From Paulinella micropora (lineage: Eukaryota > Cercozoa > Imbricatea > Euglyphida), in the NCBI GenBank assembly GCA_009731375.1, contig BJOX01000113.1, positions 204,425 to 231,874 on the forward strand: a stretch of DNA of 27,450 nucleotides. Direction: 5' to 3'. The position numbers were made by a program, and so were the translations under genes. This document shows, in pieces, positions 9,901 through 18,326 of the stretch (position 1 is the first letter of the stretch; every line of letters begins with the position of its first letter). The notes under the pieces were generated by a model that was given only the letters and a program-made list of their open reading frames with translations, ran no database searches and had not been told where the DNA came from.

Positions 9901-11508
9901 CTAGTTTGGATTATATCTATAATTATCATATTCAGCACCAAATGGTTGGGGTGGTGAAGCATAATTATAGAAATAAGGAGAGTAAGGACTACCAAAAGCA
10001 TAATTACTTGGAGGATTGACAAGTGGTTTAAAATCCTTTCTTTCTGGGCGAGTTTGAACTTGTCGCGGGATTTCAGCGGGGAAGTTTCTCGTCAGTTTTC
10101 GTTTCATTTTGGGAAACTCTCTTTTTTCTTTTATTCTGGTCTGAATGGCTGCTCTATTGTATTTATTCACCATGAAGTGGTTATTTGTGTTGCTATAAAG
10201 TGTGTTGTCTAGTGATTCAAAATCATTCTTAGTTGCTAGCACACGATCGCGTCTTTGTTCATTGCCTTTAATAAGTGGGTTTGTTTGCGAAGTGCCAATT
10301 CCACCATTTTGGTCGCTTGGCATTAGAAAACGAATAAGTGCCATTAAGTCTTCTCTTTCATCGGCGGGAGATTTTCCCATAATCTTATCAACCAATTGGT
10401 CAATGCTTCTCATACTATCAACCATTTGGGTGTTAATTGTTGCATTATCTGGATCTTCTTTTAAATTATTCTGTGGCGGTTGAACAGGTTCCTCTACGAA
10501 TGCTGTTGTCTGTGGATATGGTATTGGTTTTGGTTCAGGTGTTGGTTGTGGTGCTGGTGTTGGTTCAGGCATTGGGTTTGATTCAGGTTTTGGTTCAGGT
10601 GCAGGTGTTAGACCTTTAGGTGTCGCCTTTTCAAATTCCTGATCCTTCAATTCTTAATCCTCCAATTGCTTCATTTGTTCTGGTGTCAATTTACCCCTCA
10701 CTTCTTCATAAATTCTCTCATCTAATACGTCATCTACCTCTGCTATATCTGACTTACTAGCCCCTTTGTTTAATGCTTGCCTTATAGCCTTTTCCCATCC
10801 ACTAATAGGATTGTCATAATCTGACAATGTCAAAGATATTTTCTTTCCAGTTTTATTTTTTAGCAAATTAACAAATCCTTTCAAATGCTTCACTTGGGAT
10901 GTCTTATCTTGAAGTATATCCAAGTTATTACCAAGTCCGATTGAATCCATAGGTGCTACCACCATTTCTGTTTGATTTAGTGTGGGTCGAACCTCAACAA
11001 TTATTTCCTTCTCTATATCTGCTGAAGTATTTTTTTTATTCATTGCATTTATTTTTTCTATAAAATTATTAATTGTGGCTTCATTCGCAGGTGCGATAAG
11101 AGAATATCCTTTCACACCATCCGCTTTTTCTTGTGATTTCACCATTTGATTGAACGAATTTACCAAGTTTTCATATTGTTTGCTGAATGTAGCAGGATTG
11201 GCTATTCTATTTACTTTAAAATTAGTGTCTTTATCAAAACTGCCCACATTTTTCATAACACTAATCATAAAATTTAATGTTTGGTCTACATTGTATATAA
11301 AAGGATTGTATTTCGCATGTGGAGGTGTTAATTTAATAGTTTTCCAGAATTTCATCGCGTCCAAATATGATACTCCACTACGAGCACGTCCGTTTGCTTG
11401 TAATGCCATTTTAGATATATCTGCTTTTGAGAGCATTGAATTGTAATTGTCAGAAATAGTTTTGGCAACTTCCTCACTTGCCAATCCATGACTCGTTAAT
11501 TTCTTCAT
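9901..11508 (-). pseudogene. Large hypothetical viral protein with Pro-rich linker, in-frame TAA
   Basis: A single minus-strand frame runs from ATG at 11508 to the stop at 9901, interrupted only by TAA at 10654-10656. It is best read as one gene of about 535 codons rather than two. The first part (about 284 residues) is mixed alpha with Lys/Asn-rich stretches and no domain I recognise. After the stop comes a repetitive PEPKPEP/TPAPQPTPEP linker (about 10505-10610), then a helical segment and a Tyr/Asn/Pro-rich tail. The start lies right at the junction with the piggyBac fragment, so the true N-terminus may be missing. Position upstream of the packaging ATPase suggests a virion or scaffolding role, which is inference. 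Confidence 0.5.
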
Positions 11509-11888
11509 TTTTTCCCGATGTCTGCTGTTACAACCATCTTACAACTTACCAACCAGGAGCTAGCAAAGCAGGAAAATCACAGATTAGCCAGGGCATTGAC
11601 AACAGAAGAATTCATGGTTTTTTTGGGGCTGTCGCTTCGCATTTCATTGGCGGACAGGGGTCGCAGGAGGTCACACTGGGCACCCAAGGATGGTGAGGGT
11701 ACAGACGGACTGCCAGGGGATGGTTTTGGAGAGTATATGGCCCTGAACAGATTCGACACCATACTGAAGTGCTTACGAACTGGTCCCCCCCCCCACTGAT
11801 GCTGATCCTTTTTTACCGATTCGCGCTTTCGCTGAGGCTGTTAATGCAAAGGCAAGGGCAGCCATGGTTCCAGGAGCAGTCATTACGA

Positions 11889-11898
11889 NNNNNNNNNN
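11889..11898. other. Assembly gap (10 N)
   Basis: A placeholder-length gap inside the transposase, at the expected first catalytic aspartate. Confidence 0.98.
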
Positions 11899-12178
11899 GA
11901 GAGTATGGGACAATTACGGGAGGCGGAATGCCTGGCCAAATGATCGTTCCCCGCAAGCCAATCCCTGTGGGAAGGGAGTACCACACCGCCTGCGATGTTG
12001 AAACGGGGGTCTGCATTGCCATAGAATTGGTGGAGGGTAAGGATAGGGATAGGCAGAAGCAATACGCCCATGAGTTTGGTGTTACAACTGCAACTACATT
12101 ACGATTATCCAAGCCATGGTGGGGAACAGGTCGAATCTTCGTTGGGGACTCGTGGTTCGCTTGTTGCAAAACAGCAAT

Positions 12179-12317
12179 NNNNNNNNNNNNNNNNNNNNNN
12201 NNNNNNNNNNNNNNNNNNNNNNNNNNNNNNNNNNNNNNNNNNNNNNNNNNNNNNNNNNNNNNNNNNNNNNNNNNNNNNNNNNNNNNNNNNNNNNNNNNNN
12301 NNNNNNNNNNNNNNNNN
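12179..12317. other. Assembly gap (139 N)
   Basis: This gap inside the transposase removes the region between the second and third catalytic blocks. A G run and an AG array begin at its right edge. Confidence 0.98.
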
Positions 12318-12336
12318 GGGGGGGGGGGGGGGGGGG

Positions 12337-12370
<34 letters not shown>
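12318..12370. repeat. G homopolymer plus AG dinucleotide array
   Basis: Twenty-two G residues are followed by about 15 AG units inside the transposase coding region. This simple sequence is not part of a normal piggyBac gene. It is either an insertion in the decayed copy or an assembly artefact beside the gap. Confidence 0.85.
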
Positions 12371-12373
<3 letters not shown>

Positions 12374-13159
12374 GTAATTTGGCCTCAGCCACATGCGAAA
12401 AGGATGGGGTAAAGCTCCTGGCAGTCAACCAAAACGACCATAATCAGCAGCAAATTATTGCCACATGTTCCACAACCTTGCCTGGTAAGCCGCGTAATGC
12501 CCGTTTTAGTAAGACCGTACCCCGTGCCCCAAGGTGCGAGGCTGTGGCGCTGTATTATTCAGCGTTTAATGCAGTGGATATGTTCAATTCGTGCCGACAC
12601 GGGTCGAACTCTCTCAATCTGTCATTTATTTTGAATGACTGGCGCAAGGTCGACTTCATGATTTTGCTGGACTTTATTGTCACAAATGCGTACAAACATT
12701 ACTGTTTTTTTTTAGCCAGTCCTCATTGGCCAACCTCAATATAACGAAAGGCGACAATAGCCCGGGTATTTCAAATCTGTGCTTGCTTCGTCCCTCCTCA
12801 AACAAGGTGTTCCTCCTGATTCTGACCGCCCCTCTGTCCCCCCTTCTGAACCCAACGCTCCTGCCCAACCTGGCGCCCCAAAGTGCATGGAACTGTGTAG
12901 GTACCCCTTAGTCATCATGTCCGACAAAGTCAAAAAGAAACAGCAGGTAGGAAGAGCATATTCTGAGAGTACGGAGAGGCCGAAAAGACGTAGATGCAGA
13001 GTCTGTTTGTATGCTTACACAGCAAAGAAGGTCTCCATGACGAGCTTTTATTGCGCCTCCTGCGGTCCTGAGATGCCACTGTGCAGCGGGGAAGGCAGAA
13101 CGTGTCATGCCTGGCATAAACAAAACGGAAAACCGAAAAACAAACAGCAGCGGACTTAA

Positions 13160-13636
13160 TTTTCATCGCTTTGAAGTATGTTTTTTTTTTTTTTTTTTGT
13201 TACCACATGGTATCAGACCCTTTTTTTACTTAAGCGCGTTGGCCACCAGACTGAGGCAGCGGCCTCCAAACAATTTGTAATAAATTATTCTTACTTTTGA
13301 TAATTGAAAAACAATATTTATTAATATTATTAATAAATTTTTTGATTTTATTATTTTTTCAGGTCCGGAAGTCAGGTAATTCTTGATACCATATGGTATC
13401 CAGGCACAGGCACATAGACAGTAGTAGGAGTTGCCAGGGAATAACAGGGAGTCACGTGGGATACCGTGACGGGCAAGAGTAGCTATGGAGAGCGGATCAT
13501 AGTAGTACATATATCAAGCCTGCGTTAATAGAAGTTGAGCTTTCATCACGGACGGTTAAGCATCAGTGGCCTGTAACAAGCAGCAATACGATCCGGATCT
13601 ACCGGTATTCGGGTCGGACTTGAGTATTAATATCGT
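13160..13636. other. Non-coding AT-rich region with short palindromes
   Basis: No supported gene. It holds a T run after 13180, tggtatcagacc at 13208-13219 and the perfect 16-bp palindrome gataccatatggtatc at 13385-13400. The first motif is nearly the mirror image of the second, so the 190 bases between may be a small inverted-repeat unit. The 14-base string cgatccggatctac at 13589-13602 recurs at 14160-14173. Confidence 0.6.
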
Positions 13637-14035
13637 TGTTGACATTCAAGACAATAAAAAAAAAAAAGTGTGTGTGTGTTTTTTGGGGGGGGGGGGGTCA
13701 TAAACGAAATAAAATAAACATCTACACACAAATTGTTTTATACGTATCTACACACACTCATTGTGTTTGAAGGGCGCCCGAGGTTTGTATTACTAGTTTT
13801 CAGTTTTTGTGTCAGATTTTCATTTTTGTGACAGTTTTTCATTTTGTGACAAAAATTTAAATTTTCCAATTTAACTGCAATATTTTGCAAAAATTTACGA
13901 TGTTTTGCGGACGAATATAGCAGTTAATTTGAAAATTTTAAATTTCCAACCACAAAATCAAAATTCTAACCAAAACTGAAAATCTAACACAAAAGTGACT
14001 AAAAACTAATTTTTTTTTTGTCTTGAATGTCAACA
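13637..14035. mobile_element. MITE-like element with 18-bp perfect terminal inverted repeats
   Basis: The ends tgttgacattcaagacaa (13637-13654) and its exact reverse complement (14018-14035) enclose 399 bp. Inside, two longer imperfect inverted arms are visible: a left series of ttttcatttttgtgacag-like units (about 13795-13885) mirrors a right series of caaaactgaaaatct-like units (about 13920-14010). There is no coding capacity. Short length, terminal inverted repeats and internal fold-back symmetry are typical of miniature inverted-repeat elements. No convincing target-site duplication is seen. Confidence 0.75.
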
Positions 14036-14610
14036 GCAGTAACTCAACAAACAATACGTATGCTTCCCACTCAGTTATCATGCCATCAGGACGGTCCCTA
14101 CTAGTGGCAAGTACAATATTTTATCATTATAACTTTCAGTTGATTGGTGAAAAAAAAACCGATCCGGATCTACTATAAATTTTCAATCATATCAGTAGTA
14201 TCTTGATATTAATAAAATTGGCAACATCATGATGCGACTAAAAACAGACTATTAAAACAGTGCTGAAAGTTGCGTAAATGATTCCAAGTCATTTTTAATT
14301 GACTAAGCCGAGTTATATTAATCGTTATAGCATTCATGAAGTTAAAAAAACAAGCTGTCGTCGCAAAAAGCGCAAAGCGACTGAAAGATACGTTTTGCCT
14401 GAGAGTACATTTCAAGTATGATATGAAGTCACAGTGTTACAACATAGTCATGCTCATAAATTTTTGCCCGACTGTTGTAGTAATTTTGAGTCTGTTTTCA
14501 GTTTCCGCTATCTTCTTTTTCTTGTCAGTGTTGTTTCTTCCTCTCTCGTGAATACCTCTCGTCTGTTCTTTTTCTCTGTCATTGTGACTGATATTTATAT
14601 TCTTCAATTT
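14036..14610. other. Non-coding AT-rich region
   Basis: No gene supported. The string tccctactagtggcaagta at 14095-14113 matches 738-756 at 18 of 19 bases. Together with cgatccggatctac at 14160-14173, this suggests old dispersed repeat fragments. Confidence 0.5.
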
Positions 14611-14867
14611 AGAAGAAGAAGAAGAAGAAGAAGAAGAAGAAGAAGAAGAAGAAGAAGAAGAAGAAGAAGAAGAAGAAGAAAAAGAAGAAAAAGAAGAAAA
14701 AGAAGAAAAAGAAGAAAAAGAAGAAAAAGAATAAAAAGAATAAAAAGAAGACTCCAAAAGAAGAAGAAAAAGAAGAAGAAGAAGAAAAAGAAGAAGAAGA
14801 AGAAGAAGAAGAAGAAGAAGAAGAAGAAGAAGAAGAAGAAGAAGAAGAAGAAGAAGAAGAAGAAGAA

Positions 14868-14900
<33 letters not shown>

Positions 14901-14955
14901 AGAAAGAAGAAAGAAGAAAGAAGAAAGAAAGAAAGAAGAAAGAAGAAAGAAGAAA

Positions 14956-14986
<31 letters not shown>

Positions 14987-15003
14987 AGAAAGAAAGAAAG
15001 AAA
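14611..15003. repeat. Purine microsatellite, GAA then GAAA units
   Basis: GAA units with GAAAAA variants and one non-repeat island (gaagactccaaaag, about 14745) pass into GAAA units. The long Lys/Arg frame across it is a repeat artefact. It is the inverted counterpart of 17954-18326, which has a similar non-repeat island. Homopurine tracts of this length can form triplex DNA. Confidence 0.95.
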
Positions 15004-15074
15004 GTTAATTGCTGTACCTTTTTGGGCATTTTTCCTACTTTTACCCAGTGCGAAATGTTCATTTTTCAAGAGTC
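15001..15074 (+). repeat. 74-bp repeat, copy 1 of an inverted pair
   Basis: This unique-sequence repeat is joined to the end of the GAAA array. Its reverse complement at 17888-17961 differs at one base. Both copies end at the same internal point (caagagtc), after which the flanks are unrelated, so the repeat has a defined boundary. Confidence 0.95.
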
Positions 15075-15158
15075 CACGATCGGTGAAACGGAAACCATGT
15101 TCACAACCCATTTTCACATTTCTCCTGACTCAACCATTGCCTTTTTGTACAGGCTGGG

Positions 15159-15200
15159 CCACCCACACGCAAAAGTCTGTCTTTTTTAAAAAGTCGGTCC
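15159..15200 (+). repeat. 42-bp direct repeat, copy 1
   Basis: It starts ccacccacacgcaaaag and matches 17533-17574 in the same orientation with one difference. It contains a small internal inverted repeat, cttttttaaaaag. Confidence 0.95.
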
Positions 15201-16149
15201 GTTGATTTTTAGCTCAGACGCTGATGACTTTGAGGTTATCGTTTGTAGGAACGCGAGGTCGGATTGAGGAGCGTTGACACCATTCGAAAGCGGATGAGAC
15301 GTAATTTATATTACATAATTTTCAAGTTGAAAAGTCAAGATGATGAGAAGAAAATAATTTTTAAAATTTAACATCTTATTTTCATAAATACAAAATTACT
15401 TTGAAAAACTAAGAACTCGAAGCGAAATCAAGAATTTGACAGCAGATTTTGATTAATTTTAGTAAAAGAACTCATGCTATTTCTATTGTATTATTTTCAG
15501 AAGAATCGGATGTGCGTAACCTACTTAAATTTTTTTCAAAAATGAATTGATTTTCTAGTAAGAAACCAAACTATTACAATATAAATTAATTTTCAAGTTT
15601 AACAAACTGCCGTCCAGACCAAGCTCGAAATTGAAATTAAGTGTATTCAATAATAACTTGAAAAATCTTTCTGAATAGGTTTTACTGATTATTAAAGAAC
15701 GGTACTTGCTCAGTGACGCTAGTATTAATAGATAGCAATTTGACTATAATATTATATTCAACTACTGTAGCAATTAGCTAAAGCTAGAGATATGTATACT
15801 GTCTAGCATTATAATTTCCTCGATAGAATCAAGGAAACAATGAAAAATATATACATGACGTATACATTATTTGTAGTATTGTTAGTACAAAAAATTCAAG
15901 CATGAGGTTACGACTGGCCATAGCTAGGATAGGAAAAAACAATAGGAATTTTGAATTGAAATCGAGCCAGTCGGACCTTCACACATGCTGAGTTGCTAGA
16001 ATGTATGACAATAGTTATGTATTTCTATTTAGATGTTTTGAGTCCTGAGTTATGAATAAAATATGAGAAAAAGAATCGATAGTTTATTTCTTAGCCTTGC
16101 CCTTAGCCTTGACGTTACAAAATCGTTCGTGTATTTTTTCGAGAGATCC
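15201..16149. other. AT-rich non-coding region
   Basis: No open frame with plausible coding character, no RNA gene and no clear repeat seen. Confidence 0.6.
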
Positions 16150-17173
16150 ACATGGCATACAGCCATAACAGAAACGACGACAACAACAATGAAAACAACA
16201 GAAACAATAACATCAACAACCGGGGCACTGCCACACCATGAGTCCAAGGCTTGAAGCAACGAACAGCTATGATAATCAAGTAACAATAACAACAGCAACA
16301 CGAAGTCTCAGCTGAAATTATTAACAAACATATTGACAGTGATAGCCACAACAGCAGAGACTGATACTATTAGCGTACAGAAACAAAACCAAACCGAACC
16401 ACAAGGACAACAATATAATTAGCAAGAAACAAAAACGTCGTCAATCGCAACAACACCAACAACAACACTACCACCAGCAACACCACCACCAGTAACACCA
16501 ACAACAGCGACAACAACAAAAAGTTACAACATAAACGACAAAGGTACAACATCAACAACAACAGCAACAAGTTCGAACGACGGCAGCAATAACAACGACA
16601 AAAACAACAGCGACAAATGATCAACCCTCACCGCAAACAAGGACATGGTCAAACGACGAGATCAACCATGTTGTTAAGAACCTTGACAACAAACAATAAT
16701 ACCAATAACAACTGTTAACAACAACAGCAGTAATAATAACAACAACAACATGAACAACAACAACATGAAACAACAACAACTGAAACCAAGCGATGAAACG
16801 TCAGCAACGAGTACACTGCCAAACGACAAAATGAACTAACAAAAATAAACGCATCTACAACAACAACCACACAACAAACATCAACAACAGCAACAACAAC
16901 AACAGCAACAGCAGCAGCAACAACAACAACATTGCAACAACACCAAGAACGGCAACGACAACAACTTGAACAACAACGACAACAACAACGACAACAACAA
17001 CAACAACGACGACGACGACAACGACAACGATTACGACATCATGACAACGACGACAACAACAACGACGACAACAACAACGACGACAACAACAACGACGACA
17101 ACAACAACGACGACAACAACAACGACGACAACAATAACAACGACGACAACATTGTTACAGCACCAAGAACGGG

Positions 17174-17210
<37 letters not shown>

Positions 17211-17392
17211 GCAACATCAATAAGGATGACGACGATGATAACGACGACGACGACGACGACAACAAGCAACAACAACAACGACAAGAACATTATTACAGCA
17301 CCAACAACGGCAACAGCAACAAAACAACAACAACAACAACAACAACAACGATGACGACGACTATGACGACGACGACGACATCAACAACAACG

Positions 17393-17424
<32 letters not shown>

Positions 17425-17445
17425 GAAACACCGAAAACAACGAAA
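16150..17445. repeat. AAC/GAC trinucleotide-rich array
   Basis: Long degenerate CAA/AAC and GAC arrays occupy about 1.3 kb, densest at 16860-17430. Frames through it give Gln/Asn/Thr/Asp homopolymers with Val/Leu homopolymers on the other strand. No start context, domain or conserved non-repeat segment supports a protein. Confidence 0.85.
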
Positions 17446-17532
17446 ACTGAGCCCACTGACGCCAGTCGCTTGCCGGACGAGCACAGCCGGACGAGCCCAG
17501 GCGGACTTCTTTTCTCCATACAATTGCCACCA

Positions 17533-17574
17533 CCACCCACACGCAAAAGTCGGTCTTTTTTAAAAAGTCGGTCC
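17533..17574 (+). repeat. 42-bp direct repeat, copy 2
   Basis: Second copy of the 15159-15200 repeat in the same orientation. Both begin at the same ccaccc and end after gtcggtcc. Confidence 0.95.
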
Positions 17575-17887
17575 TCTCGGTTTCAGAGGGGTGGTGAAGG
17601 TGATCTGATTGAGCTTGTGTTCGCTGTAGGTGTTGGATTGCAAAAGTAAGTAGCTGGGGACATTCGTAGGACCCGTAGGAGTAAGTTCATCAGTTTTGTT
17701 TTTTCACGTCACAGGTTTTTCGTGCATTTTTAGGTACAGTAAGCCTGAAAGTTGTGAAAGTGGTTTCGGCGTGCTGCGTGCTTGTAAGCATTCACCAGCG
17801 AGCAGCAGTTGGTGTGGATTTATTTGCTAAGGGGCGGGCGTTGTTTTGATATAGCAGCTGCGCGCGATCGATGCTTAGCGGCTTCAA
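17575..17887. other. Spacer without supported gene
   Basis: Moderate-GC sequence lying between the 42-bp and 74-bp repeats. No gene or RNA seen. Confidence 0.5.
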
Positions 17888-17961
17888 GACTCTTGAAAAA
17901 TGGACATTTCGCACTGGGTAAAAGTAGGAAAAATGCCCAAAAAGGTACAGCAATTAACTTT
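17888..17961 (-). repeat. 74-bp repeat, copy 2 of an inverted pair
   Basis: Reverse complement of 15001-15074 with one mismatch, joined directly to the TTTC array, so that repeat plus microsatellite form one inverted unit. Confidence 0.95.
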
Positions 17962-18326
17962 CTTTCTTTCTTTCTTTCTTTCCGATGCTTTCTTTCTTTC
18001 TTTCTTCTTTCTTTCTTCTTTCTTTCTTCTTTCTTTCTTCTTTCTTTCTTCTTTCTTTCTTCTTTCTTTCTTCTTTCTTTCTTCTTTCTTTCTTCTTTCT
18101 TCTTTCTTTCTTCTTTCTTTCTTCTTTCTTTCTTCTTTCTTTCTTCTTTCTTTCTTCTTTCTTTCTTCTTTCTTTCTTCTTTCTTTCTTCTTTCTTTCTT
18201 CTCTTTCTTCTTCTTCTTCTTCTTTTTTCTTCTTTTTCTTCTTTTGTAGTCTTCTTTTCCTTCTTTTTCTTTTTCTTCTTTTCATTCTTTTTCTTCTTTT
18301 TCTTCTTTTTCTTCTTTTTCTTCTTG
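17954..18326. repeat. Pyrimidine microsatellite, TTTC then TTC/TTTTTC units
   Basis: Mirror counterpart of 14611-15003. TTTC units come first, then TTC and TTTTTC variants, with a non-repeat island near 18246 (ttttgtagtcttc) that matches the island in the left copy. It ends abruptly against GC-rich coding sequence. Confidence 0.95.

Larger units (their letters stand above)
1690..11508. mobile_element. Decayed Polinton-like / virophage-like integrated DNA virus
   Basis: This is a compact AT-rich block of closely spaced genes without introns. The set of probable major capsid, probable minor capsid, A32-type packaging ATPase and tyrosine recombinase matches the morphogenesis-plus-integration module of Polinton-like viruses and virophages. 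Most genes from 5476 rightwards lie on the minus strand; the recombinase and a surface protein are on plus. Nearly all carry one or two inactivating changes (four in-frame stops and at least five frameshifts). Polymerase, helicase/primase and maturation protease genes are not visible, so the copy is incomplete. The left boundary is uncertain. The right boundary is sharp, at a piggyBac fragment. Terminal inverted repeats were not found by eye. Confidence 0.7.
11518..13159 (+). pseudogene. piggyBac-family DDE transposase, fragmented
   Basis: piggyBac transposases move DNA between TTAA sites with a DDD catalytic triad. The frame starts at 11518 and breaks at the C10 run (11785-11794), after which the next frame has a DPFLPIRAF-type block. 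The gap at 11889-11898 falls where the first catalytic Asp is expected. Next come MPGQMIVPRKPIPVG and GRIFVGDSWFACCKTA, with the second Asp codon at 12147-12149. A 139-N gap follows, then a part with FNAVDMFNS and the third Asp codon at 12577-12579. After another frame change, the C-terminal cysteine-rich domain (RCRVC, FYCASC, plus CHAWH) ends at 13159. No terminal repeats or flanking TTAA pair are recognised, and there is almost no 5' leader. At least some breaks lie at homopolymers and gaps and may be assembly errors. Confidence 0.85.

Noticed and set aside
1690-11508. In-frame TAA and TAG codons hint at a variant code (for example TAR read as Gln).
   Set aside because: There is only about one such codon per affected gene, other genes end at TAA/TAG, and frameshifts of similar frequency occur. 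Decay explains all of it.
13208-13219. tggtatcagacc resembles the initiator-Met tRNA primer-binding site of LTR retrotransposons.
   Set aside because: No LTR, no polypurine tract and no reverse transcriptase or gag frame nearby; a 12-base near-match can be chance.
13229-13275. A stretch resembling the D-arm and anticodon part of a tRNA.
   Set aside because: No acceptor stem pairing or TPsiC arm could be found.
14434-15189. Arg/Lys homopolymer proteins, and Phe/Leu/Ser ones on the other strand.
   Set aside because: Artefacts of GAA/GAAA arrays; the same applies to the frames over 17954-18326.
16932-17563. Gln/Asn/Thr/Asp-rich proteins, at first sight prion-like.
   Set aside because: All three frames are equally repetitive and there is no conserved or folded segment, so the DNA repeat is the simpler cause.
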